A DNA stretch of 64,000 nucleotides, taken from positions 216,939-280,938 of the forward strand of contig JAGYKP010000087.1 of the NCBI GenBank assembly GCA_018401555.1, read 5' to 3'. Below, piece after piece: positions 19,223 through 30,563 of the stretch; position 1 is the stretch's first letter, and the number at the start of each line of letters is the position of its first letter. The notes beneath the pieces are model-generated. The model was not told where the DNA came from. It saw only the letters and a list, made by a program, of their open reading frames with translations, and did not search any database. This DNA is from Halomonas sp. (GTDB taxonomy: Bacteria; Pseudomonadota; Gammaproteobacteria; Pseudomonadales; Halomonadaceae). The translations under genes were made by a program, and so were the position numbers.

Positions 19223-20563
19223 TCAAGGCCACGCCTCCAGCAGCAGGATGGCACTGCCACCAGCGCGGCAGCGTCCTTGGCGGCGGCGTAGCCCAGGTTG
19301 TGGCGCATCATGCGCGTGCCGCTGATGCCGTAGCGCCCCTGCAGCGACAGGTTGATGCCGGAGAGGGGCCCCACCGAGGTGCCTACCGCCCAGGCGGCCA
19401 GGGCGATGAAGGCGAACAGGGTCTGGCGGTCGCCCGAACGCTCCAGCATCGAGGCCAGTACCGAGACGCCGATGATCGGATGCAACCCGGCCACGGCGCT
19501 GGCCACGATGGCCAGGAAGCTGGCGACGGCCTGGGGGGCCGCGAGGTGCTCGAACAGCTGCCAGTCGCTGCCGGTGGCGGCCGTGATGAAGGCCGAAAGC
19601 CCCTGGGTGAGCAGCCCCGCACAGAGGAACAGCGAGATCTCGCCGCGCATCGCCGGCAGTCGCTCCAGGGTATGGCCACGCACCCGCTGCAGAGTCCAGC
19701 GCGGGCCACGGGGCAGGTTGCTGGCCAGCGCCACGCCGGGCAGCAGGAAGGTGATGATGCTGACGATGGAGAGCCAAGGTGTCAGGCCGTAGTGGAACAG
19801 CATCACCAGGCTGGCCATGGCCACCGGCATCAGCAGGCTCCTGGGCGACAGCGAGTAGCCTGCCACTGTATCCAGGTCGAAGCGGCGTGACAGGTCGAGC
19901 AGCGACAGGGTGCCGGCGGCCAGGCCCAGGGGCAGGCCGAAGGCGAGGATGGTGGCATAGTTCATCTGCGGTGCCAGGGTCATCACCACCCCCATGGAGG
20001 CGAAGAAGGGCGACCACAGCGCGGCGCTGGAGAGGCCGCGATTGAGGGCCAAGAGCTGCGGCAGGGAGAGCTCGCCATGGCGACGCAGGCGGTCGCCGAC
20101 CATGAACACCGTGGAGAGGTTGAGGATCGCGCCGAGCATGTGCACCCCGAGCCAGGTGCTGACGGTGCCGCGTCGGCCGGTCAGCGCGCTGCCGGGGGGC
20201 GGCGCACCGCCCCTGCGCGGGTTGCCGATCAGGCCGATGAAGCTGACCCCGACCAGCATGGCGACCACGTAGGTATTGCCGTCGAGGATGCCCGGCCAGT
20301 CGATGCCTCGGCGCCGTGCCAGAGTGTCGAGCCAGTAGTCAACAGCCCCAGGCCAAGGGCGGCGAGTAGCCCGCCTGGCGCCGGGTGCGCTGGGGATATC
20401 GATCCACAGCAGGGCCATGGCCAGCCCACGAGGCGTAGCTCACCGCATGTGCCAGCGGAAGCAGATTCGTGAACTGCGCCACCTGCGAGCACCAGGCCGG
20501 CGAGGATCAGCCCGCCGGCCAGGGCGTGGCGAGGGACGATGGTCGCCGCGGGGTGTCGGACAC
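19223..20563 (-). CDS. Polytopic membrane protein, permease-like, family not recognised (multiple frameshifts)
   Basis: Likely inner-membrane transporter of about 446 residues. Hydrophobic segments include VVAMLVGVSFIGLIG, LGVHMLGAILNLSTVFMVG, LLMPVAMASLVMLF, IVSIITFLLPGVALA and FIALAAWAVGTSVGPLSG. The segment SSAALWSPFFASMGVV and the intramembrane GLHPIIGVSVL recall ion-transporter superfamily proteins, but I cannot assign a family or substrate. The 5' third (about 20300-20560) changes frame several times. The 3' end shifts near 19255 (one G missing), after which AILLLEAWP ends at 19223. The start at 20563 (GTG behind CAGGAACTCC) is a best guess. It is on the same strand as the LysR gene and downstream of it. 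Confidence 0.6.
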
Positions 20564-20690
20564 GGATTAGGAGTTCCTGTGAAATGCTGAGCAGTCTAAA
20601 CAATCCGCCGCGAGGTTGAACCCTTGCTTGCTGCAGCGGCGAGCGGTTCCATGCCCCGCCTGGCGTCGCGATGAACCAGGTCAGTCGTGC

Positions 20691-21595
20691 TCAGCCCCAC
20701 TCCCTGGCCGCCGGCTCGCGGGCGGCGTCGAGCTGGGCCGAGCATGGCCCGGGTCGGGATTGGAGAGGGTGCGGCTGCGGTGCACGAGATAGCCCAGCGG
20801 GCGGTGGATGGGCGGGTGGTCGACGTCCAGCTCATGCAGCTCGTCCGGCCACCAGTCGCTCGGGTAGCAAACTCCAGCCCAGGCCGATGGCGGTCATCAT
20901 CTTCAGGGTCTCCAGGTAGTTGGTGGAGAGCGCCACCGGCAGGTCCAGGCCGGCGGCGTCGAAGCGCGCCTCGATCAGGCCCCGGGTGAAGGTCATCGGG
21001 CCGGGGAGCACCGCGTCGAAGGCGCACAACTCTGTCAGGTCCCAGCCAGGCGTCCGCGTGCCAGCGAGGGGTGGTCGTGGCCACACACGAAGCAGAGGCG
21101 GTCGATCCACACCGGCACCACCTCGAGCTGCGCGTGCGGGTGCGGCGCCAGGGTAACCACCGCGATCTCCAGCTCCCCATCCAGCACCCCCTGGTAGGCC
21201 TCCTCGGAGTCGAGGAAGTGCAGGTCGAGGCGCACGTCGGGATGGGCCCGGGTGTAGGCCTTGAGCAGCGGCGGCAGAGCGGTGCAGGCCGATATGGTGG
21301 CTGGTGGCCAGCGTCAGGCTGCCAGCCGACGCTGCCCTCGAGGTTGCCCAGCGCCCGGCGGCTGTCGTCGACCATCACCAGGATCTGTCGCGCCCGGGGC
21401 AGCGGTACCCGGCCGGCTTCGGTGAGGGCTCACGCGCCGGCCGATGCGGTCGAACAGCCGGGCGTCGATCTGGCCCTCGAGCACGGCGATGCGCTTGCTT
21501 ACCGCCGGCTGGGTCAGGTGCAGCTGCTCGGCGGCGCGGGAGAAGCTGCCGCTGTCGGCCACGGCGAGAAAGGCCTGCAGGCTCTGCGTATCCAT
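20691..21595 (-). CDS. LysR-family transcriptional regulator divergent from leuC (heavily frameshifted)
   Basis: About 300 residues if repaired. The N-terminal winged HTH is clear: MDTQSLQAFLAVADSGSFS, RAAEQLHLTQPAVSKRIAVL, ARLFDRIGRR. Pieces of the effector-binding domain appear in other frames: LDLHFLDSEEAYQGVLDGEL, FVCGHDHPS, FDAVLPGPMTFTRGLIEARF, SLLPERLV, and the end DAAREPAARE with a stop at 20691. At least four frame changes are needed, more than anywhere else in the window, so either a poor-quality stretch or a real pseudogene is possible. LysR genes divergent from leuC occur in related bacteria, so a role in leucine biosynthesis control is plausible. Confidence 0.7.
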
Positions 21596-21928
21596 GGGCG
21601 GCTCCGTGGGAGGATTCGAATTCCAGCAAAGAATCAATCCATAAATAACATGAATTGATTTTATGGACGAGGGGCGGGAAACTGCTCTGCATAGCGTCAA
21701 GCAGCCAAGCGGCGAGCAGGTCCAAGCGCCCAAGCGGCCCCGCGGCCAGGCGGTTAAGGGCTGAGCGGCACCGGGGGCAGAGCCGAAGGGTCCTGTGCTA
21801 GAGGATGGCATCGGTAGCGTACCAGGAGCGATTTACAGCGCCTTCTTGCGAGGTCTGCCCCGGGAAGCCGCGTCAGCAGGTGCAATGACGAGACCGGACA
21901 CGATAGGGCCCGAGGCCCGGAGAACGAT
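21596..21928. promoter_or_regulatory. Divergent LysR-leuC control region
   Basis: 333 bases without a gene. An AT-rich island at 21632-21666 in otherwise GC-rich DNA contains two interleaved inverted repeats: AATCAAT (21632-21638) with ATTGATT (21654-21660), and CCATAAA (21639-21645) with TTTATGG (21660-21666). It lies 37-71 bases upstream of the LysR start, a typical site for LysR binding and divergent promoters. Repeat copy D (21788-21867) occupies the leuC-proximal half. Confidence 0.5.
21788..21867 (+). repeat. Dispersed intergenic repeat, copy D (diverged)
   Basis: A full-length but diverged copy: TCCTGTGCTAGAGGATGGCA then TCGGTAGCGTACCAGG, TTTACAGCGCCTTCTTGCGA and CCCCGGGAAG. It ends 61 bases before the leuC start. 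Confidence 0.65.
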
Positions 21929-23383
21929 ATGGCAGGCCAGACACTCTACGACAAGCTGTGGTCGCAGCACCTCGTCAGGAGCGCGACGACGGCTCCGCGC
22001 TGATCTACATCGACCGTCAACTGCTCCACGAAGTGACCTCGCCCCAGGCCTTCGAGGGCCTGCGCCTGGCGGGACGCAAGCCGTGGCGGATCGATGCCAA
22101 CCTGGCCACCCCAGACCACAACGTGCCCACCACGCTCAAGGAGCGCGCCGAGGGTAACGCCGGCATCAAGGACCCGGTGTCATTGATCCAGGTGCAGACC
22201 CTCGACGACAACTGCGTCGAGTTCGGTATCGAGGAGTTCAAGATCAACGACCCGCGCCAGGGCATCGTGCACGTGGTGGGGCCGGAGCAGGGCGCGACCC
22301 TGCCGGGCATGACCGTGGTCTGCGGCGACTCCCATACCGCTACCCATGGCGCCTTTGCCGCCCTGGCCCACGGTATTGGCACCTCCGAAGTCGAGCACGT
22401 GCTGGCCACCCAGTGCCTGCTGGCCCAGAAGATGAAGAACATGCAGGTGCGCGTCGAGGGCGAGCTCGGCACCGGCGTCACCGCCAAGGACGTGGTGCTT
22501 GCCATCATCGGCCGCATCGGCACCGCCGGCGGTACCGGCTATGCCATCGAGTTCGCCGGCAGCGCCATCCAGGGCCTCTCCATGGAGGGCCGCATGACGG
22601 TGTGCAACATGGCCATCGAGGCCGGCGCCCGGGTCGGCCTGATCGCCGTGGACGACACCACCATCGACTACCTGCGCGACCGACACTACGCCCCCAGGGG
22701 CGAGCAGTGGGAGGCCGCCGTGGCCGACTGGCGCGGCCTGGTCTCGGACACCGACGCCGAGTTCGACAAGGTGGTGGTGCTGGATGCCGCCGAGATCGAA
22801 CCGCAGGTCAGCTGGGGCACCAGTCCCGAGATGGTGACCGGCGTTTCCGGCGAGGTCCCCGATCCCTGCCGAGGCATGGCGACGATACCTGCAGCGACGG
22901 CTACACCCGTGCGCTCCAGTACATGGGGCTGGCGCCTCATCAGAAGATCACCGATATCCGCCTCGACAAGGTGTTCATCGGTTCCTGCACCAACTCGCGC
23001 ATCGAGGATCTGCGCGAGGCGGCCAAGGTGGCGCGCGGCAAGAAGGTGGCCGACTCCATCAAGCTGGCCATGGTGGTGCCGGGCTCCGGCCTGGTGAAGC
23101 GCCAGGCCGAGGCCGAGGAGCCTCGACAAGGTGTTCATCGAGGCGGGCTTCGAGTGGCGCGAGCCGGGCTGCTTCCATGTGCCTGGCCATGAACGCCGAC
23201 AAGCTGGGGGCCGGTGAGCACTGCGCCTCCACCTCCAACCGCAACTTCGAGGGGCGCCGGGGCTATGGCGGTCGCACCCACCTGGTCAGCCCGGCCATGG
23301 CCGCCGCCGCCGCCATCGCCGGTCATTTCGTGGATGTGAGGCAGCTTGCCGCCAACGACGATGTCCAGGGTCAGGAGGCCTGA
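21929..23383 (+). CDS. leuC: 3-isopropylmalate dehydratase large subunit (frameshifted)
   Basis: Aconitase-family enzyme isomerising 2- to 3-isopropylmalate in leucine synthesis, with LeuD. The start at 21929 gives [11 protein letters not shown]. Family marks include [57 protein letters not shown] and, in a later frame, [14 protein letters not shown] and [20 protein letters not shown]. The 4Fe-4S cysteines lie in the IGSCTN and C-L-A-M regions. Four frame changes (about 21979, 22870, 23118 and 23175) interrupt it. All pieces together cover the normal ~470 residues. leuD follows after three bases. Confidence 0.85.
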
Positions 23384-23386
23384 ATC

Positions 23387-24040
23387 ATGAAGAAGTTCGA
23401 ACGTAGCGAAGGTCTCGTCGCCCCCCTCGACCGGGCCAATGTCGACACCGACCTGATCATCCCCAAGCAGTTCCTCAAGTCGATCAAGCGCACCGGCTTC
23501 GGCGTCAACCTGTTCGATGAGCTGCGCTATCTGGACGAAGGCTACCCGGGCCAGGACTGCTCGAATCGGCCGATCAACCCCGACTTCGTGCTCAACCAGT
23601 CGCGCTACCAGGGTGCCAGCGTGCTGCTGGCGCGGCGCAACTTCGGCTGCGGCAGCTCCCGCGAGCACGCTCCATGGGCGCTGGAGGACTTCGGCTTCCG
23701 GGTGGTGATCGCGCCGAGCTTCGCCGACATCTTCTACAACAACGCCTTCAAGAACGGCCTGTTGCTGGTGACCCTGCCCGAGGAGACGGTAGAGCGCCTG
23801 TTCCAGGAAGTGGCGGCTAACGAGGGCTACGCCCTGGACGTGGACCTGGAGAACCAGCGCATCACCACGCCCTCCGGCGAGGTCATCGAGTTCGAGGTGG
23901 ACGCCTTCCGCAAGCACTGTCTGCTCGAGGGGCTCGACGATATTGGCATCACCCTGCAGGACGAGGGCGCCATCCGCGCCTTCGAGGCCAAGCATCGCGC
24001 CGCGCGCCCCTGGTTGTTCCGCGACAGCGCCCAGGCCTGA
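23387..24040 (+). CDS. leuD: 3-isopropylmalate dehydratase small subunit
   Basis: Swivelling-domain partner of LeuC, 217 residues, intact. It shows [38 protein letters not shown] and [15 protein letters not shown], all conserved. It begins right after the leuC stop and is followed by repeat copy B before leuB, so the repeat lies inside the leuCDB unit. Confidence 0.95.
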   Translation: MKKFERSEGLVAPLDRANVDTDLIIPKQFLKSIKRTGFGVNLFDELRYLDEGYPGQDCSNRPINPDFVLNQSRYQGASVLLARRNFGCGSSREHAPWALEDFGFRVVIAPSFADIFYNNAFKNGLLLVTLPEETVERLFQEVAANEGYALDVDLENQRITTPSGEVIEFEVDAFRKHCLLEGLDDIGITLQDEGAIRAFEAKHRAARPWLFRDSAQA

Positions 24041-24097
24041 TGACATAGATCTGGCTGCCCTTGCCATGGCGAGGGGCGCCGGGCTGAGCCGAAGCGA

Positions 24098-24180
24098 GGA
24101 GGTCCTACGCCAGGGATGGCGTCGGTAGCGTACAGGGAGGGTATTCACAGCGCCTCCTCGAAGGCTTGTCGCCGGGAAAG
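24098..24180 (+). repeat. Dispersed intergenic repeat, copy B
   Basis: Begins GGAGGTCCTACGCCAGGGAT, then GGCGTCGGTAGCGTACAGGG, TATTCACAGCGCCTCCTCGA and GGCTTGTCGCCGGGAAAG. It lies between leuD and leuB, 36 bases before the leuB start, so it is probably transcribed within the leu operon. Confidence 0.82.
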
Positions 24181-24216
24181 CCCCGACTGGTGGGGCGGCA
24201 ATACAAGGAAGCAAAG

Positions 24217-25297
<1,081 letters not shown>

Positions 25298-25319
25298 GCG
25301 GCCAAGGCATAGGTGACCA

Positions 25320-25446
25320 GCCAAAAGTGGCAAGTCAAAAGCCGCAAGTGGCGTTGCTGCCACTTGCTGCTTGCGACCTACTACTGCAGCCTTGCGCTCG
25401 CATCCTTGCCACTCGACGCTTGGCTGCTCGGCGCTCGGCGCTCGGT
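25320..25446. repeat. Degenerate short-repeat stretch between leuB and asd
   Basis: Low-complexity sequence of recurring AAGTGGCAAGT, GCAAGTGGC, GCCACTTGC, CTTGCGCTCG and GCTCGGCGCTCGGCGCTCGG units. GCAAGTGGC (25344-25352) and GCCACTTGC (25359-25367) form a 9-bp hairpin with a 6-base loop. It is similar in type to the stretch near 19200. Confidence 0.55.
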
Positions 25447-25450
25447 TCTG

Positions 25451-25456
25451 TATAAT
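25451..25456 (+). promoter_or_regulatory. Candidate -10 box of asd
   Basis: A perfect TATAAT 33 bases before the asd start. No good -35 element at 16-18 bp spacing is visible, so it is a candidate only. Confidence 0.45.
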
Positions 25457-25488
25457 GAGCAGCACATTCGATTTCTGGAGGACTTCAC

Positions 25489-26601
25489 ATGTTGAAAGTC
25501 GGTTTCGTCGGTTGGCGCGGCATGGTGGGCTCGGTACTCATGCAGCGCATGGTGGAGGATGGAGACTTCAAGGGCATCGAGCCGGTCTTCTTCACCACCT
25601 CCCAGGTCGGTCAGGCCGGCCCGGATGTGGGGGTGGACGTGCCAGCGCTCAAGGACGCCTTCGACCTCGACGCCCTCAAGGCGCTCGACGTGATCGTCAC
25701 CTGCCAGGGCGGCGACTATACCAAGAAGGTCTACGCCGACCTGCGCCAGGCTGGCTGGAAGGGCTACTGGATCGATGCCGCCAGCACCCTGCGCATGGAA
25801 GACGACGCCACCATCGTGCTCGACCCGGTCAACCGCCATGTCATCGATGCCCAGCTGGCCCGTGGCGCCAGGACCTTCGTCGGCGGCAACTGCACCGTCA
25901 GCCTGATGCTGATGGGCCTGGGCGGGCTGTTCGAGGCGGACCTGATCGAGTGGATGACCTCCATGACCTATCAGGCGGCTTCCGGCTCCGGCGCCAAGCA
26001 CATGCGCGAGCTGCTCAACCAGATGGGTGGCCTGCGTGACAGCGTGGCCGACGAGCTGGCCGATCCGGCCAGTGCCATCCTCGACATCGACCGCAAGGTC
26101 ACCGCGGCGATGCGCTCGGGTGAATTCCCCACCGACAACTTCGGCGCGCCGCTGGCCGGCAGCCTGCTGCCGTGGATCGACACCAAGCTCGACAACGGTC
26201 AGAGCCGCGAGGAGTGGAAGGGCTCCGTGGAGACGAACAAGATCCTTGGCCTCCAGGACAACCCCATCCCCATCGATGGCCTCTGCGTGCGGATCGGTGC
26301 CATGCGCTCCCACAGCCAGGCCTTCACCATCAAGCTCAAGAAGGACGTACCCCTGGACGAGATCGAGGATCGTCTGGCCAAGCACAACGACTGGGTGAAG
26401 GTGGTGCCGAACGACAAGGAAGCGACCATCCGCGACCTGACGCCTTCCGCCGTGACCGGCACACTCGGCGTCCCGGTGGGTCGCCTGCGCAAGCTGGCCA
26501 TGGGCGGCGAGTACCTCTCCGCCTTCAGCGTCGGCGACCAGCTCCTCTGGGGTGCCGCCGAGCCGCTCAAGCGCATGATCGCGATCCTCAAGCAGCAGTA
26601 A
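25489..26601 (+). CDS. asd: Aspartate-semialdehyde dehydrogenase
   Basis: Converts aspartyl phosphate to aspartate semialdehyde for lysine, threonine, methionine and peptidoglycan precursors. It has 370 residues and is intact. It opens with the NADP-binding [18 protein letters not shown]. The active-site cysteine is in [19 protein letters not shown], and the later histidine and arginine region is [22 protein letters not shown] precedes the start. It stands between leuB and fimV, the order known from Pseudomonas and Halomonas. Confidence 0.96.
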   Translation: MLKVGFVGWRGMVGSVLMQRMVEDGDFKGIEPVFFTTSQVGQAGPDVGVDVPALKDAFDLDALKALDVIVTCQGGDYTKKVYADLRQAGWKGYWIDAASTLRMEDDATIVLDPVNRHVIDAQLARGARTFVGGNCTVSLMLMGLGGLFEADLIEWMTSMTYQAASGSGAKHMRELLNQMGGLRDSVADELADPASAILDIDRKVTAAMRSGEFPTDNFGAPLAGSLLPWIDTKLDNGQSREEWKGSVETNKILGLQDNPIPIDGLCVRIGAMRSHSQAFTIKLKKDVPLDEIEDRLAKHNDWVKVVPNDKEATIRDLTPSAVTGTLGVPVGRLRKLAMGGEYLSAFSVGDQLLWGAAEPLKRMIAILKQQ

Positions 26602-26632
26602 TCGTGCCGCTGTGCCAGCGGCCGTTCGACAG

Positions 26633-26666
26633 CGGGGCGTCTCGCTGGGAGGCGCCCCGTTGTCTG
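26633..26666 (+). terminator. Hairpin after asd
   Basis: CGGGGCG (26633-26639) pairs with CGCCCCG (26653-26659), with extra pairing inside the loop, followed by TTGTCTGTT. It is 31 bases after the asd stop. The tail is only partly T-rich. Confidence 0.55.
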
Positions 26667-26855
26667 TTCGTGAGTTGCGAGTTCGTCACGTCAAGCATCA
26701 ATGGCTTACGTTGAAGGGCAGTGGGCTCGGGATGACGTTCATGGGCGCAGAGGTAGCAGATTTATGATACATAGGCCGTAAGAAATATATGACATAACGG
26801 CTTCGCTTCGGCTCACGTGACGCGTCAGGCTCGCCGACGTCTGCAAGGGAATCTC

Positions 26856-29635
26856 ATGAAACGCAAGCTGACACTCGCCATGCTGCTCTCGCTCTCCGCC
26901 ACCAGTCCCGTGGCGCTGGCCCTGGGGCTGGGAGAGGCCGAGGTGAGTTCGACCCTCAATGCACCGCTGCGCGCCTCGGTTCCCCTGGTCGACGCCGCTG
27001 GTATCCAGCCCGGCCTGCTCAATGTCACGGTGGCCGGCGAGCGGGCCTATGCAGCGGCCGGGCTGGCCCGCACCCCGCTTGCCGCCAGCGTGAGGGTGGC
27101 AGTGCAGCGTCGCCAGGGGCAGCTGTTCGTCGATCTCACCACCGAGCGACCGGTGCGTGAGCCCTGGCTCGACCTGCTGCTGCGCTTCGACTGGCCCTCC
27201 GGCCAGCAGGTGCGCGAAGTGACACTGCTGCTCGATCCCCCCAACTACGACGAGATGCCGGCGCTGGTGACCGCGCAACCGGCGCGTCGTGGCCTCACCC
27301 GCGACGACCTCTCCCGCCGCCAGGCGGATCGGCAGCCGGCCCCGTGGCCGCCGCGCCGTCGCCCCGCCCGGCCGCCACCACCAACCGGGATCCCGCCTGG
27401 GTACGCAGCGGCGACACCCTCTGGGGGGTGTCCGGCCGTCTGAGGCCGGACAGCGGCATCAGCATGAACCAGATGATGGTGGCGCTGGTGGCGGCCAACC
27501 CCGAGGCCTTCCCTTCCGGCAACGTCAACTCCATGCGTGCCGGCATCACGCTGGCGGTTCCCGATCGCGCGACCATCGCCGCGCGTTCCGAGGCGGATGC
27601 CGACCGCATCGTCAGTGCGATGCACCAGGCTTGGGCCAATCGCGGCAGTGGTGCCCCGGCTCGTGTGCCGCTGGGTGGTTCGGAGACCTCGCCGGCGAGT
27701 GCGGTGGCCAGCGCATCGCAGGCATCTCCGGAGGCCCAGACTTCCTCTCCCGGTGAGGCAGAGACGGTGGCGTCCAGTGAGGACGCCACTGCCGAAGAAG
27801 CTACGGGCGATCAAGCTGCCCAGAGCGAATCCCAGGCAGCCGATGAGGCCCCCGCGCCCCGACTGACCCTGCTGACCGATGCCCAGTTGGCGGCGGAGCA
27901 GGTGCTGGCCACCGATGCCGAGGGTGTCGGTGCCGAGAGTGTCGATGGCGATAGCCCCGTTGAAGGCGAGGCGACTGACCAGGGCGACGGCGAGGTGGCG
28001 CCTCGTGTCGAGATCGATCCCGAGTTGCTCGAAGCGCTCTACGGCGATGGTGGTCTCAGCGAGGATCAGCGCCTGTTGCGCCTGGAAAACCGCTGGCAGC
28101 AGAGCCAGGCGCAGCTGGAGGCGGTGCAGGAGGAGCGCGACGAGCTGCAGCAGGAGCTCGGTGATATGCGTGACGAGCTGGCGGCGCTGCGTGACCAGCT
28201 GGCCGCCCTGACGGCCGGTGGCAGTGGCGTCGACGCTCCCGGCAGCGGTGGACTCGATGCCGCCTCCGGCGAGGATCAGGAGGCCCCCTGGTGGGGCAGT
28301 CTCTACCCGGGTGAGCTGGACCGTAACCTGATGCTGGGTGGAGCCGGCCTGGCCGCGCTGCTCGCGTTGTGGCTGGCGGTGCGTCGGCGGCGTGGCAGGG
28401 AGGAGGGCGCGTCGCCTGAGGGTGGTGGAGTGCGCGTCGCCATTCCGGGGGCAGCCTCGCCGGTACGCCCACCCACCACGACCGCTAACGACGGCCCGCC
28501 TGCCTCCGACGCCTCGCCTGACGATACCTCGGTGCGTGCCAGCCTGCCCCAGGCGGAGGCCATCAACGAGGCAGACATCTTTATCGCCTACGGTCGCTAC
28601 GACCAGGCACGCGAACTGCTTGAAGCGAACCTGGCCCGTGAGCCCGAGCGGGACGACCTGCGCCTCAAGCTGCTGGGCGTCCACCTGGAACAGGGCAGCC
28701 GCGAGGCCGCCGAGCGCGAGCTGGCCAACCTGCGCGAGGGTGGCAACCCGGCGGTGATCGAGGAGGCCGAGGGGCTGATGGCACGCCACGGCCTCTCCTC
28801 CGAGCTGCCGGACCGCGTCGCCCCCGAACCGCGCGGCGAGCGTGCCGACTTCGGCGAAGCGGCGGCCTTCCCGCCGAGGCTCTTCGACCAGCCGGCCGAC
28901 GCCGATACGGACGAGCCGGAAGCGGAGTCAGGAGCCGAGCCGGGAACCGAGCGCCAGGATGATCACGCGCCAGCGGCGTCGGTCGCCGAGTCTTCGCCTT
29001 ACCGCCGCCCGGATGTCGCCGATGATGTTGGCGCGATGCCTGAGCTCGATCCCGAGTCCGAGCCAGCGCCAGAGCCCCAGCACGAGCCGGACCATGCGCA
29101 GGAACCCGACCAGGAGCCGCAACCCGAGCGTAAGCCAGCGCCGGAGTCCGAGGCGGAGTCGGAAGAGGCCTCGCCGTTGCCCGAGGTGGCGACCCGCAGC
29201 CTCGACGACGGCCGCGAGGTGATCGACTATCGGCCGCCCAGCCTCGACGTCTCCGCGCCCTCCCGGGAGGAGACGCCCATGCAGCCCAGCGTCGATTTCA
29301 CTCCCGAGGGTCTGGGTGTGGCCGAGAAGGGGGCCGGCCTCGACGAGGGAGAGAGCCTGACGCGCGGCGATGCCGACAAGGCGTCCGAGCGGCCGCTCGG
29401 GAGTGACTGGGAGGTCGAGGAGGTTTCCTTCCCGCCCCTTCATGCGGATAATGAGAGCCTTTCCGTCAGCGCTGCCGAGCGCCTGGCCGAGACCCGTCGC
29501 CTGGCCGAGACCCGTCGCCTGGTCGAGGCCGGCGAAGCCGGGCAGGCCCGTGAACTGCTCGATGACCTGAGTCGCAGCGACGACCCGGCGATTCGCGACG
29601 AGGCCCTGGCGCTGCTCAGACGACTGGATGCCTGA
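26856..29635 (+). CDS. fimV: FimV/HubP-family polar pilus-assembly protein (frameshifted)
   Basis: Inner-membrane protein linked to type IV pili, polar localisation and cyclic-AMP control in Pseudomonas and Vibrio. About 926 residues: signal peptide (MKRKLTLAMLLSLSATSPVALA), FimV N-terminal domain (LGEAEVSSTLNAPLRASVPL), LysM-like domain (VRSGDTLWGVSGRLR ... MMVALVAANPEAF), an acidic region, coiled coil (about residues 395-455), one membrane helix (GGAGLAALLALWLAV), TPR-like part (EADIFIAYGRYDQARELLEA) and the acidic C-terminal region ending in the FimV helix pair. One frame break at about 27343 (one base missing between CC and GTG) joins frames 3 and 2. The AETRRL unit is duplicated near 29490-29520. 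Confidence 0.85.
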
Positions 29636-30563
29636 TCACCGCATGACCCTCTTCCAACACCTCGATGAACGCACCCCCATGACCGGACGCCTGGCCATGG
29701 GGGTGGAGTATGATGGCAGCGCCTATTGTGGCTGGCAGTTCCTCAAGCATGCCCCCTCCGTGCAGGCCTCGCTCGAGGAGGCCCTGGCCAGGGTGGCCAG
29801 CACCCCGATACGCATTCACGCCAGCGGTCGCACCGACTCCGGCGTCCACGCCACCCGCCAGATCATCCACTTCGATGCGCCGGTGCCGCGCTCCCAGAAG
29901 GCCTGGGTGTTCGGCACCAACGCCAACCTGCCGCGCGATATTGCCGTGCGCTGGGTCACCGAGGTGGCCGATGACTTCCACTCGCGTTTCAAGGCCCTGG
30001 CACGCCGCTATCGCTACGTGCTGCTCAACCAGCCGAGTCGACCGGTGCTGGAGCGCGCCAACGTGACCTGGTGCCGTGACCCCCTGGATGCCGATGCCAT
30101 GCACCGCGCCGCCCAGGCGCTGGTGGGCGAGCATGACTTCTCCAGCTTCCGTGCCGCCGGCTGCCAGTCGAAGACTGCCTGGCGCCACCTGCACTTCATC
30201 GAAGTGCATCGTCATGGCCCGCTGGTGGTGGTCGACGTCCAGGGCAATGCCTTCCTGCACCACATGATCCGCAATATCGTCGGCGCCCTGGTCACGGTGG
30301 GGCGCGGCGAGCGTGGCGACGACTATCTGGCTGAACTGATGGCCCTCAAGGATCGCACCCTGGCCGACGTGACCGCGCCGGCCTGCGGCCTGCACTTCGT
30401 CGACTCCCTCTACGACGAGCAGTGGGGGCTGCCTCGCGAGCCGCTGGGGCCCAACCTGCTGGCCTTCCTGGGGGAGTGGACCGGCGAGCGAGCCTTGCCG
30501 GACTGCCCCATGGTCGAGTTCCGTCGCGGGCGACCGCTGGCAGCCAGCCAGGAGATGACATGA
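29628..30563 (+). CDS. truA: tRNA pseudouridine(38-40) synthase TruA
   Basis: Converts uridines 38-40 of tRNA anticodon arms to pseudouridine. The catalytic aspartate is in SGRTDSGVHATRQIIHFD. Other marks are MGVEYDGSAYCGWQ, RFKALARRYRYVLLN and GNAFLHHMIRNIVGALV. The start is uncertain: 29628 overlaps the fimV stop, and 29679 (MTGRLAMGV) would give the usual family N-terminus. Neither has a clear ribosome-binding site. Its stop overlaps the trpF start. Confidence 0.93.
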   Translation: MPDHRMTLFQHLDERTPMTGRLAMGVEYDGSAYCGWQFLKHAPSVQASLEEALARVASTPIRIHASGRTDSGVHATRQIIHFDAPVPRSQKAWVFGTNANLPRDIAVRWVTEVADDFHSRFKALARRYRYVLLNQPSRPVLERANVTWCRDPLDADAMHRAAQALVGEHDFSSFRAAGCQSKTAWRHLHFIEVHRHGPLVVVDVQGNAFLHHMIRNIVGALVTVGRGERGDDYLAELMALKDRTLADVTAPACGLHFVDSLYDEQWGLPREPLGPNLLAFLGEWTGERALPDCPMVEFRRGRPLAASQEMT

